Shown one piece after another: positions 1 to 6,591 of a stretch of 35,985 nucleotides of DNA. The stretch covers positions 1 to 35,985 of the forward strand of contig CAJTUZ010000025.1 in the NCBI GenBank assembly GCA_910579735.1, read 5' to 3'. Origin of the DNA: an uncultured Lachnospiraceae bacterium. GTDB taxonomy: Bacteria; Bacillota; Clostridia; Lachnospirales; Lachnospiraceae. The position numbers and the translations under genes are program-made. The notes under the pieces were generated by a model. The model saw only the letters and a list, made by a program, of their open reading frames with translations, made no database searches and was not told the DNA's origin. Each line of letters starts with the position of its first letter. The stretch's first letter is position 1.

Positions 1-49
1 CCGCAACTAAACGGCGCTTAATTTTATAGGTGGGCGTCGGATTTGACCC

Positions 50-190
50 TTACTTTGTTTCCCATTCCAAATAAAGAAAATCATCATTTTCGGGGTTGCT
101 GAGAAATAATTCATCAAGCCGTTTATTGTACTCGTTTTCGGTCACTAATCCCTCACCAAGCAAAATTGCATAAACTAACAATTCCTCCAT
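50..190 (-). CDS. Small hypothetical protein, 46 aa
   Basis: A 46-codon ORF opens with ATG at 190 behind a run of six G (about 7 bases upstream on the minus strand) and ends with TAA at 50-52. A full sigma-A-type promoter lies upstream at 251-279. The product is acidic and soluble (starts MEELLVYAIL, ends LEWETK), with no signal peptide or membrane segment. I do not recognise a domain. Short acidic proteins like this are often found beside recombinase genes of integrative elements in Clostridia, but that is recollection of context, not a match I can show. After the stop, the same frame stays open to the window edge, so a downstream gene may follow outside the window. Confidence 0.55.
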   Translation of the reverse strand: MEELLVYAILLGEGLVTENEYNKRLDELFLSNPENDDFLYLEWETK

Positions 191-250
191 GATAATCCCC
201 CCATTCTTAATCTGTTTCATGAACAGTATAAATGTAAAAAAATCTTATTT

Positions 251-279
251 ATTATAACAGTGCACAAAATATTATGCAA
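251..279 (-). promoter_or_regulatory. Sigma-A promoter for the 46-aa ORF
   Basis: Read on the minus strand, TTGCAT (279-274) is followed after exactly 17 bases by TATAAT (256-251). The spacing is ideal, the -10 perfect and the -35 one or two bases off consensus. Transcription would start near 244 and give a leader of about 54 bases before the ATG at 190. Confidence 0.6.
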
Positions 280-321
280 TTTGTAAATATTAAAAGATAA
301 TTTCCTGATAATTGAAATTTT

Positions 322-352
322 AAATTCCACCTTGAAGCAGTTAGTGGAATTT
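322..352. repeat. Inverted repeat with 9-bp stem
   Basis: AAATTCCAC at 322-330 and GTGGAATTT at 344-352 are perfectly complementary around a 13-base loop. The element sits between the divergent promoters at 251-279 and 490-519. No clear T-run follows on the plus strand; the minus side is AT-rich. It may be a weak terminator or the remains of a mobile-element end. Apart from this hairpin and the two promoters I see nothing in 191-595. Confidence 0.35.
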
Positions 353-489
353 CTCTCTTCTAGAGCGGAGTTTATTATTCACATATCAGAGTTATACTTC
401 GCCTCTCCTCCTGACAGCAGTAAAAGGAAGTTCTCTATGAGCAGATACATACCAGGTAACGGGAAACACCTTACTGGTTTATTCCCTAT

Positions 490-519
490 TTGATAAATAC
501 ATAGAACGAGTGGTATAAT
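490..519 (+). promoter_or_regulatory. Sigma-A promoter for the VOC gene
   Basis: TTGATA (490-495) and TATAAT (514-519) are separated by 18 bases, with a TGG extended -10 element directly before TATAAT. It points toward the gene starting at 596 and implies a leader of about 70 bases. Confidence 0.6.
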
Positions 520-595
520 CAATTCAGAAAGTCAGGAGGACCAGTCCACAGTATCTGAGTTGTATTGAACCACGATATTAAAAAGAAAGGAAGTT

Positions 596-1057
596 ATGGT
601 GTTTTGCTTCTATAAACATCATACAAGAACAAAAATGAAGATTGTACCTACGCTAAATTTTGGAGGGAATTGCAGGGAAGCAATTCAAATGTACGAAAAG
701 GCATTTAATGGAAACATTAGTTGTATGATTACATATGGAGAGGCGAATGACCCTGCATATATTCCGTTGCTTAAGGAAAATCAAAAAGAATATATATACC
801 ATTCGGAACTTGTATTGGATAATCAAAGAATTATTATGAGTGACCATGTGGATATTGAATTTCAAACGTGCTATTCCAATTTCCTCACTATTATGTATGA
901 TACAAAAGAAGAAGTGCAAAGAGTATATGAAATCATGAAAGAAGGAAGTAGGACAATATATCAACTGGAAGCAACGCCCTACAGTTCTTGCCGAGTTGTT
1001 TTTGTTGATCGGTTTGGAATTCGTTGGGGAATTATGACCGAGCAGACAGAGCGATGA
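596..1057 (+). CDS. VOC family protein, PhnB-like
   Basis: The product of 153 residues matches the PhnB/3-demethylubiquinone methyltransferase-like branch of the vicinal oxygen chelate (glyoxalase) fold. From residue 14 it reads MKIVPTLNFGGNCREAI, the typical opening strand and first helix. It also has the usual FYEKAF-like helix (MYEKAFNG), a central ISD-like segment (IIMSDHVD) and a closing strand FGIRWGI. Members are small soluble proteins; many PhnB-like ones have no proven reaction, some are linked to antibiotic or metal resistance. The start at 596 has a good ribosome site (AAAGGAAG). A start at 635 would fit homologue length better but has no clear ribosome site. Base composition is AT-rich, like its neighbours in the first 3 kb, which suggests an acquired cluster. 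Confidence 0.8.
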   Translation: MVFCFYKHHTRTKMKIVPTLNFGGNCREAIQMYEKAFNGNISCMITYGEANDPAYIPLLKENQKEYIYHSELVLDNQRIIMSDHVDIEFQTCYSNFLTIMYDTKEEVQRVYEIMKEGSRTIYQLEATPYSSCRVVFVDRFGIRWGIMTEQTER

Positions 1058-1201
1058 ATTTCAATGAAAATGGCCGGTGGCTCTAAAGATAAATTGTAAG
1101 TGCTAAAATCGTGGCAGAAACAGACCTAAACGAAACAGATAAGGAAATGCAGAATCTGATAGAATGGATATGCTTATCGGAGCAGATAAAGGAAAATAAA
1201 T

Positions 1202-1666
1202 ATGTCAAGACAAATACGAACTTCTGCAAAGGCAGTTATCATTCAAAATGGTAAATTGCTTGCAATAAAGCTGAATGACGGCAAAGAGGAATGGTACATT
1301 TTACCCGGCGGCGGCCAGGACGGTGAGGAAATGCTTCCCCAGACGGTTGAACGAGAAGTTAGGGAAGAAGCGGGAATAGAGATTCAATGTAAAGACTTAC
1401 TTTTTGTTATCGAGGGGGTTCACGGTGAGAGTTTTCATAGAATGGATTTAGTATTTTTATGTGAATATTTAGGGCAAACCCCAGAGGCAACACTTCATAC
1501 TGATACGAATCAAATTGGATTTGACTGGTTGGATTTGTCTATATTGAATAGATTACCACTGTATCCGTCAAAACTTCGCCGCCCGATCATGAATTTTTAT
1601 GAGGGAAAAGAATACATGAAGTATCTTGGAAATGAAGAGATAGGCGATCCGGAATGTTTAGAATAG
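1202..1666 (+). CDS. NUDIX hydrolase
   Basis: This 154-residue protein carries a perfect Nudix box GX5EX7REUXEEXGU at residues 37-59, from G37 through E43 to REVREEAGI at 51-59. The glutamates bind Mg2+ and hydrolyse a nucleoside diphosphate linked to another moiety. Substrate cannot be told from sequence; the length and ILPGGG lead-in are typical of MutT/ADP-ribose pyrophosphatase-like members. The start at 1202 has AAAGGA about 8 bases upstream. The 144 bases before it hold a GTG-initiated 48-codon reading frame at 1111 that runs into this gene in another frame; it looks like coding debris rather than a gene. No neighbour indicates a pathway. Confidence 0.9.
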   Translation: MSRQIRTSAKAVIIQNGKLLAIKLNDGKEEWYILPGGGQDGEEMLPQTVEREVREEAGIEIQCKDLLFVIEGVHGESFHRMDLVFLCEYLGQTPEATLHTDTNQIGFDWLDLSILNRLPLYPSKLRRPIMNFYEGKEYMKYLGNEEIGDPECLE

Positions 1667-1685
1667 AGAAATTTATTAATATAAT

Positions 1686-1778
1686 GACAAATTAATAGAC
1701 ACATTAAAAGATGCATTTGGTGAAGGATTGGTGTATACAGGATTGTAGGGCAGTGATTTTCGTCATGAATTAAATTTG
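1686..1778 (+). pseudogene. Remnant of a nucleotidyltransferase N-terminus
   Basis: One frame reads DKLIDTLKDAFGEGLVYTGL, an in-frame TAG, then GSDFRHELN. This resembles the start of nucleotidyltransferase-domain proteins, where a helix leads into an LQGS-(Y/R)-RGEA-type strand-turn holding the GS of the active site. The glutamine of that motif would be the TAG (CAG to TAG is one change), and the sequence loses similarity soon after. It is only about 30 codons, so the assignment is tentative. The rest of 1667-1892 holds a TATAAT at 1820-1825 that could serve the next gene, although its -35 is poor. Confidence 0.3.
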
Positions 1779-1892
1779 TTTTAAATGAAGTATAGGATTT
1801 ATTTTGTAAGCAAAAGGACTATAATTTATTTAAAGAGTGGAAAGTATGAAGATATCACCCAAAAGCGTATCGGATAATGGAAGGGGATTAAA

Positions 1893-2900
1893 ATGGATAT
1901 AAAAGATATGGTGGATGCAGAGTTTAGGGGAAATATCTATATCGTACAAAACGGCAAAGTTTTATATGAAAGGGAAAACGGCTTTGCAGATCTGGCAAAT
2001 GAAATTTCAAACACAATAGAAACGAAATTTGCAAGCGCGTCAGCAGGCAAAGTTTTTGTTGCAGTAGGTATATTGCAGTTGATTGAACAGGGAAGAATCA
2101 AGTTTGATGATACATTGGGTATGCTGCTTGATATGCCGTTAAATGATATTGATCGGGATGTTACGGTCAAACAGCTTTTAAACCATACGTCGGGTGTTCC
2201 GGATTATTTTGATGAGAGCGTTATGGAGGAATACGAAGAATTGTGGATTGATTATCCTAATTATAAAATCAGGCATAACAGCGATTTGCTCCCGTTATTT
2301 ATCCATAAACCCATGATGTATCCAAAAGGAGAAAAATTCCAGTATAATAATTCCGGGTATGTATTGCTTGCAATGATGATAGAACAGGTGACGGGCATGT
2401 ATTTTGACCAATACTTAAAAGAAAATGTTTTTGATGTATGCGGTATGAAATCAACGGGTTATTATGAGCTGGACAGGCTGCCGGCAAAGTGTGCCAATAA
2501 CTATATTTATTGTGAAGATACAAATGGCTATCGTACAAATATATTTTCTGTTGATGTAAAAGGTACTGGTGCAGGCGGGGCGTTTATAACGGTAAGAGAT
2601 ATTATCGGTTTTTGGACTAATTTGCTGGAGGGAAATCTGATCTCAAAATCGTTTGTTTCGGATATGCTTAGTAAGCAGAGCGGAGATGGGAATGACGCAG
2701 AAGAAGGGTATTATGGCTACGGCCTGTGGATTATTGACAATCCCAAGGGTAAAGATTTTGCGTATTTTCAAGGGTGTGATCCGGGAGTAAGTTTTTTATC
2801 CGAATATAATCCCAATAATGGGATGATTTCCGTATTGGTGAGTAATTATGGAGATAATGTTTGGCGGGAAATGAGAAAAATTCGAGAAGTTCTCTACTGA
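1893..2900 (+). CDS. Serine hydrolase, class C beta-lactamase-like
   Basis: This 335-residue protein belongs to the beta-lactamase/D-alanyl-D-alanine carboxypeptidase fold (Pfam Beta-lactamase, class C type). It shows the SxxK motif S50-A-G-K53, with the nucleophile serine and general-base lysine, and the YxN motif Y151-N-N153 inside YNNSGY. The strand LNHTSGVPDYF at 97-107 is the usual conserved LLxHTSG element, and a glycine-rich GTGAGGAF stretch near 225-232 is the expected site before the C-terminal part. There is no signal peptide or membrane anchor, so it probably acts in the cytoplasm as an esterase or peptidase rather than as a resistance enzyme. Ribosome site AAGGGGA precedes the ATG. 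True substrate unknown. Confidence 0.85.
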   Translation: MDIKDMVDAEFRGNIYIVQNGKVLYERENGFADLANEISNTIETKFASASAGKVFVAVGILQLIEQGRIKFDDTLGMLLDMPLNDIDRDVTVKQLLNHTSGVPDYFDESVMEEYEELWIDYPNYKIRHNSDLLPLFIHKPMMYPKGEKFQYNNSGYVLLAMMIEQVTGMYFDQYLKENVFDVCGMKSTGYYELDRLPAKCANNYIYCEDTNGYRTNIFSVDVKGTGAGGAFITVRDIIGFWTNLLEGNLISKSFVSDMLSKQSGDGNDAEEGYYGYGLWIIDNPKGKDFAYFQGCDPGVSFLSEYNPNNGMISVLVSNYGDNVWREMRKIREVLY

Positions 2901-3095
2901 TTATGGTGGAGTTGATTTTCTATCCATCAAACGAAATGATAAGAAAGAGTATAGAGAAAATGATGTTTTATTTCCCAATAAACGCAAAGAAATAATAATA
3001 TGACAGCCGGACCGGGTAATATCACGGCAAAACAGGATCTTCCGTCAGAAAACAGGCGGGAGATTTTTGCATTAAAAAAATAAATCCACAAGTTT

Positions 3096-3127
3096 TTGTA
3101 ACCTTTCGTCATTTCCATTTGTATTAT
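3096..3127 (+). promoter_or_regulatory. Candidate ECF-type autoregulated promoter
   Basis: TTGTAACCTT at 3096-3105 resembles the TGTAACCTTT -35 element I associate with ECF sigma genes in Clostridia, and TGTATTAT follows about 16 bases later. It lies 38-70 bases before the ECF sigma gene, where an autoregulatory promoter is expected. The -10 assignment is weak, so this is an inference from context plus the -35 motif. Confidence 0.35.
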
Positions 3128-3164
3128 TCGTGAAAAGCTTTTCAAAAGACAAAGGAGCATGCTT

Positions 3165-3647
3165 ATGAAACCGGCGGTAGAGATAGTAATCGAAAAGTAT
3201 CGGAGCAATCTTTATGTTCTGGCCTTCAGCATATGTAAAAATGTGCAGGATGCCGAGGACGTTATACAGGACACATTCATTCAATACTGGTCTGCAAAGA
3301 AAGACTTTGCGTCAGAGCAGCATATACGTGCATGGCTGATCCGGGTGACAATTAATAAGGCCAAAAATAAAATCAATACTTTTTTCAGACGAAATGCATT
3401 GCCATTAGAGGATTACATGCAGACGCTGGCCTTCGAATCGAAGGAATCCTCTGCGCTGTTTGAGGCGGTGATGGGTCTGCCTGAAAAATACCGGGTAGTG
3501 ATGCATTTGTTTTATTACGAGGATTATTCCGTCGGTGAAATTGCGGGTATCTTGAAACTGACGCAGGGGAATGTGAAAGTCAGATTATCACGGGGAAGAT
3601 CATTGCTTCGAAACATATTGAAGGAGGACTGGGAATATGACGAATAA
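3165..3647 (+). CDS. ECF-type RNA polymerase sigma factor
   Basis: The product (160 residues) is an extracytoplasmic-function sigma factor. Region 2 is at the N-terminus, with the polymerase-binding helix CKNVQDAEDVIQDTF and the -10 reading part near RAWLIRVTINKAKN. Region 4 follows after a short linker, with GLPEKYRVVMHLFYYEDYS and the helix-turn-helix VGEIAGILKLTQGNVKVRLSRGR. I chose ATG 3165 over ATG 3159 because AGGAG at 3153-3157 is 7 bases from 3165 but touches 3159. The gene overlaps the next ORF by 11 bases, the usual arrangement for a sigma factor and its membrane inhibitor. It would direct transcription of its own operon and unknown targets when the partner releases it. Confidence 0.93.
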   Translation: MKPAVEIVIEKYRSNLYVLAFSICKNVQDAEDVIQDTFIQYWSAKKDFASEQHIRAWLIRVTINKAKNKINTFFRRNALPLEDYMQTLAFESKESSALFEAVMGLPEKYRVVMHLFYYEDYSVGEIAGILKLTQGNVKVRLSRGRSLLRNILKEDWEYDE

Positions 3648-4233
3648 AGAAAAATATAAAAAGGCATTTTCCGTAATCTGTCCGCCTGGCGAATTTATTT
3701 TGGAGGTAGGGAAAATGAAAAAAATAAAAAAACAGCATTTCATGAAAACAATAGCGGCCGCCGTTGTCGGCTGTGTGATCTTTATGGCGAGCGCTACATT
3801 CGCATATGCCATGGATGTAGGCGGGATTCAGCGTATTGTCCAGTTATGGATTCACGGAGATTGTACGAATGTGACGATTCAGTTTGACGGAGACGGCACT
3901 TATGCCATGGAGTATGAAGATGCTTATGGAAACATGAATTATCAGGCCGGCGGCGGTGTTGAGGTCGGGGCGGATGGAAGTACGATTCCGTTATCTGAAG
4001 AAGATTTTATGGAGTATTTGATGATGCCTGATGTGGAATATGAAGAGGATGGTTCTGTCTGGGTTTACTGGCTTGACCAGAAAGTCGATATTACGGATGA
4101 GTTTATAGACGGCGTCTGCTACGTGAAACTCATAAAGGATGAAGAGACCATGTATGTGACGGTAAAATATAAAGGCGGTTATGCGGCAGGCAGTCATAAA
4201 TTTACGGATCCCGACAGTTGGATCAGCAATTGA
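3637..4233 (+). CDS. Probable membrane anti-sigma factor
   Basis: This 198-residue protein starts inside the sigma gene (11-base overlap), behind the GGAGG at 3621-3625. It has a short cytoplasmic N-terminus (about 1-36), a single membrane helix near 38-58 ending ASATFAYA, and an outer acidic domain of about 140 residues rich in Gly, Asp and Tyr. Position and topology argue for a membrane anti-sigma factor that holds the ECF sigma factor until an outside signal arrives. I do not see the HxxxCxxC zinc motif of classical ZAS anti-sigma proteins; there is only one cysteine (C15) in the cytoplasmic part. The outer domain is not one I recognise. The role is inferred from location, not from a clear domain match. 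Confidence 0.65.
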   Translation: MTNKEKYKKAFSVICPPGEFILEVGKMKKIKKQHFMKTIAAAVVGCVIFMASATFAYAMDVGGIQRIVQLWIHGDCTNVTIQFDGDGTYAMEYEDAYGNMNYQAGGGVEVGADGSTIPLSEEDFMEYLMMPDVEYEEDGSVWVYWLDQKVDITDEFIDGVCYVKLIKDEETMYVTVKYKGGYAAGSHKFTDPDSWISN

Positions 4234-4252
4234 AGGCATTATTGAGATATCA

Positions 4253-4281
4253 TTGAAAAAGCCGTATGGAAATGGTACAAT
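4253..4281 (+). promoter_or_regulatory. Sigma-A promoter for the TIGR04076-like gene
   Basis: TTGAAA (4253-4258) and TACAAT (4276-4281) are spaced by 17 bases, with TGG before the -10. Transcription would start near 4288, just before the ribosome site GGAGG at 4303-4307. This separates the next gene from the sigma/anti-sigma pair. Confidence 0.6.
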
Positions 4282-4315
4282 CAGAAAAATATATTGCAAT
4301 TTGGAGGAAACCGCT

Positions 4316-4666
4316 TTGAAAAAATGGTATGATGAAGAATACGAATGGGAAATAGAAGTGATCGGATTTAATAAGGACAATGAAAAAACGGAAAGATTTT
4401 GCCGCAATGGCGAGCAAATCGGAGACAAGTATACCTGTACTTACGGCTGTCCGGTAAATATGCAGGGGCAGGGGATCTGCTCCAAAGTAATGATGATGTT
4501 ATATCCCATTATGGAAGCGGTCAGAAGCGGAGGAAATTTAGAAAATATAGGCGGAGACAGTAAATACAGCAAGGTGGTTATGTGTCCGGACGGCTGTGTT
4601 CTGTTTCGGATCACGGCGAAGCCGTTAGGAAATCAGAATTTCTTTACGGGCAGATTTTTTGACTAG
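4316..4666 (+). CDS. TIGR04076-like protein
   Basis: I place the start at TTG 4316, 8 bases after GGAGG (4303-4307) and downstream of a promoter at 4253-4281; the longer frame from 4181 would begin inside the preceding gene and upstream of this promoter. The resulting 116-residue protein reads as a member of the TIGR04076 family: an N-terminal strand IEVIGFNKDNE, a central CPVNMQGQGICSKV segment, a helix MLYPIMEAVRSGG and a C-terminal VVMCPDGCVLFRI strand. Family members are small cytoplasmic proteins of unknown function, often with conserved cysteines. Cysteines are retained here in both the central and the C-terminal motif, compatible with metal or redox chemistry, but no reaction is known. 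Confidence 0.65.
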   Translation: MKKWYDEEYEWEIEVIGFNKDNEKTERFCRNGEQIGDKYTCTYGCPVNMQGQGICSKVMMMLYPIMEAVRSGGNLENIGGDSKYSKVVMCPDGCVLFRITAKPLGNQNFFTGRFFD

Positions 4667-4765
4667 CTCCGGAATGATCTTCCCACGGAACTTGCATACC
4701 GCCGGCAGCAGAATGGAGCTGGTAAAAGTGCAAAGCGGGATGTTTAACAGGCGTTAGAGAAAGGT

Positions 4766-5347
4766 ATGGTTATTTTAATGAAGAGAAAGTCCATAGGGAC
4801 CAATTATTCCATGTGCGTACAGCCGACATTTATCGTAGGAACTTATAATGATGACAATACGCCTGATTTTGCACCGATCACCTGGGTCAGCGCAACCTGT
4901 GAAGGGGCAGCGTATCTGTTGGTGATCAGCATGTTCGGAATGAAAAAAACGAAGCGGAACGTCATGAGGACAAAGGCGCTTTCCGTAAATCTGGCGAGTA
5001 CGGATATGCTGCATCTTGTCGACTATTTCGGGAGTCCGCATAAGGATATGAGCAGGGCCGTGTATTCTTATGAAAAAAGCGAATATGTATCTGCTCCTGT
5101 TCTGGATGCAAGCCGCTGGGTATACGAATGCGAGGTGGTTACGTCTGTAAAGACAGGCGATTCCGATACGTTTTTTTGTAAAATAAGAAATATTCAGATA
5201 GATGAGAATATAGAGATCGGAGATACGTTTTCTATCGATCTGACGAAATTTGATCCTGTCATTTATTCGGGACAGTATCATTCCATCGGAAGTCATCTTG
5301 GTAAGATTGGGGATTTTCTGGAAGGTTGTGATCTTTCTGAAAAGTGA
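4766..5347 (+). CDS. Flavin reductase-like (FMN-binding split barrel) protein
   Basis: This 193-residue protein has the order of elements seen in the flavin reductase-like/DIM6-NTAB family. An opening strand PTFIVGTYNDDNTPDFAPITWVS contacts FMN, followed by SMFGMKKTKRNVMRTKALSVNLAS, and the typical DYFGSPHKDMSRAV segment. Members bind FMN and reduce it or use it in small redox reactions. The start may be 4766 or the in-frame ATG at 4778, which gives the more usual MKRKSIGTNYS opening. AAAGG at 4760-4764 is too close to the first and rather far from the second. The 100 bases before it look like coding debris without an intact ORF. No partner monooxygenase is adjacent. Confidence 0.82.
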   Translation: MVILMKRKSIGTNYSMCVQPTFIVGTYNDDNTPDFAPITWVSATCEGAAYLLVISMFGMKKTKRNVMRTKALSVNLASTDMLHLVDYFGSPHKDMSRAVYSYEKSEYVSAPVLDASRWVYECEVVTSVKTGDSDTFFCKIRNIQIDENIEIGDTFSIDLTKFDPVIYSGQYHSIGSHLGKIGDFLEGCDLSEK

Positions 5348-5380
5348 ACGGAAAAAGCAATGACAGGAGGAGGCGGGAAA

Positions 5381-6178
5381 ATGAATATAAACGAAATGAA
5401 AGAGATAAAAGACGATGAAACGCTGGTCAATACCCTATATGACTTTTTCGATGAGAAATCCAGGTTAAATTGCAGTAAGGCCGCAAGAGTCGAGTTTACG
5501 ACGACGGTCAGATACATTGAAAGGTATTTAAAAAAGGGAATGAGAATCCTGGATATCGGAGCGGGAGCCGGGGAATATAGTTTTTATTTTGCAAATAAGG
5601 GATATCAAGTGAACGCTGCAGAACTGGCAGATAAAAATGTTGTGGAATTTCGTAAGAAACTTACCGACAGTACCAATATCGATTTAAGACAGGGAAATGC
5701 CCTTGATTTATCATATTTTGCGGATGAAACGTTTGATATCGTCCTGTTACTTGGCCCGCTTTACCATTTGCATGACCGGGAAGACCGCAACATGGCGATC
5801 AGGGAAGCAAAAAGAGTATTGAAAAAAGAGGGTATCTTGTTTGCCGCGTTTATCAATAACGACATGATTCCCTATACGGAATGGGGATATGATCCGGACT
5901 ATCTCATAAAGGGTGATTATGACAAAGAAACGTTTAAAGCGGACGACTTCCCGTTTGTCTTTTTTAATCTGGAGCAATGCCGCGAAATGCTCAAAGACAA
6001 CGGCCTGACGATTCTGCACGAGGTCGCGTCGGATGGCATGAGCGAGTTGCTGGAAGAGCGGATCAACCGGCTGGATGATGCAGGGTATGCGCAGTATGTA
6101 AAACTGCATTTGTTCTATTGCGAGAGGCCTGAGCATCTGGGAAAGACAAATCATTTTCTTTTTGTCGTAAAAGGTTGA
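5381..6178 (+). CDS. Class I SAM-dependent methyltransferase
   Basis: The 265-residue product has the Rossmann-type methyltransferase fold. Motif I is ILDIGAGAGEYSFYFA, which binds S-adenosylmethionine. A DVVLLLGP-like strand (FDIVLLLGPLYHL) is motif IV, and EAKRVLKKEGILFAAFI is the post-II helix and strand. An N-terminal helix bundle precedes the core. I chose ATG 5381 because the codons between 5360 and 5381 are the ribosome site itself (GGAGGAGG at 5366-5373). The methyl acceptor is unknown; a similar arrangement is found in small-molecule methyltransferases of Clostridia. It lies 33 bases after the flavin reductase-like gene and may share its transcript. Confidence 0.9.
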   Translation: MNINEMKEIKDDETLVNTLYDFFDEKSRLNCSKAARVEFTTTVRYIERYLKKGMRILDIGAGAGEYSFYFANKGYQVNAAELADKNVVEFRKKLTDSTNIDLRQGNALDLSYFADETFDIVLLLGPLYHLHDREDRNMAIREAKRVLKKEGILFAAFINNDMIPYTEWGYDPDYLIKGDYDKETFKADDFPFVFFNLEQCREMLKDNGLTILHEVASDGMSELLEERINRLDDAGYAQYVKLHLFYCERPEHLGKTNHFLFVVKG

Positions 6179-6210
6179 AAATTTTTTTATGATTTGAAAT
6201 GATTATTTTC

Positions 6211-6238
6211 TTGACATTTTTTCAGATTGCATTATAAT
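6211..6238 (+). promoter_or_regulatory. Strong sigma-A promoter of thrS
   Basis: TTGACA (6211-6216) and TATAAT (6233-6238) are both perfect consensus, separated by 16 bases. The start would be near 6245, at the beginning of the T-box leader. High initiation with control by attenuation is the expected design for a T-box gene. Confidence 0.8.
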
Positions 6239-6244
6239 CTTCTG

Positions 6245-6514
6245 TAATAACATAGGAAAAGCGAAGACGGAAAGAGTAGTTGACCGGAAACATCCAGAGA
6301 GAAGGACATAACGCGGTGGAAGTCCTTTATGAAAGAAGATCAATGAAAACCATTCCAGAGCTGTCATGCCGAAAGTGTTAAGCGAGTAGGCGTTACCGTA
6401 TGCCTGCGTTAAAGGATAGGATTTGTCAGAATCTGAAGTGAAAAGTTAAGGTGGAACCGTGCGATTACTGCACCCTTAAATATGCTGAAAATGCGTATTT
6501 ACGGGTGCTTTTCT
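6245..6514 (+). promoter_or_regulatory. T-box leader (threonine)
   Basis: This 270-base leader holds the conserved T-box AAGGTGGAACCGTGCG at 6448-6463, whose UGGA pairs with the free acceptor end of uncharged tRNA. The AGAGAG-type GA motif of stem I is at 6296-6301, and a stem III-like hairpin (GTAGGCGTTACC.. ..GCCTGCGTT) is near 6385-6410. A candidate specifier is ACC (Thr) at 6349-6351 in the segment GAAAACCATTCCAGAG. An intrinsic terminator follows. Uncharged tRNA-Thr would stabilise the antiterminator and let transcription continue into the synthetase. The T-box itself is certain by sequence; the exact specifier is my reading without a computed fold. Confidence 0.88.
6470..6514 (+). terminator. 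T-box attenuator terminator
   Basis: GCACCC (6470-6475) pairs with GGGTGC (6503-6508), and the inner TTAAATATGC/GCGTATTTAC arms extend the stem to about 16 bp with a seven-base loop. TTTTCTT follows at 6509-6515. It competes with the antiterminator formed by the T-box sequence just upstream. Confidence 0.82.
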
Positions 6515-6591
6515 TATGTTATCGGAACAATTGACTGCAGCATGCGGGACCATCGGGAGGTTGTGCCCATGCAGGAAAGGAGACGTAAGAA

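Noticed and set aside
1..49. Possible serine recombinase start at the left edge on the minus strand
   Set aside because: Only about 16 codons are visible, too few to assign, although the frame is open and reads KIKRRLVA.
4667..4765. Possible small gene between the TIGR04076-like and flavin reductase-like genes
   Set aside because: No start with a ribosome site and no frame longer than about 30 codons; it looks like coding debris of unknown origin.
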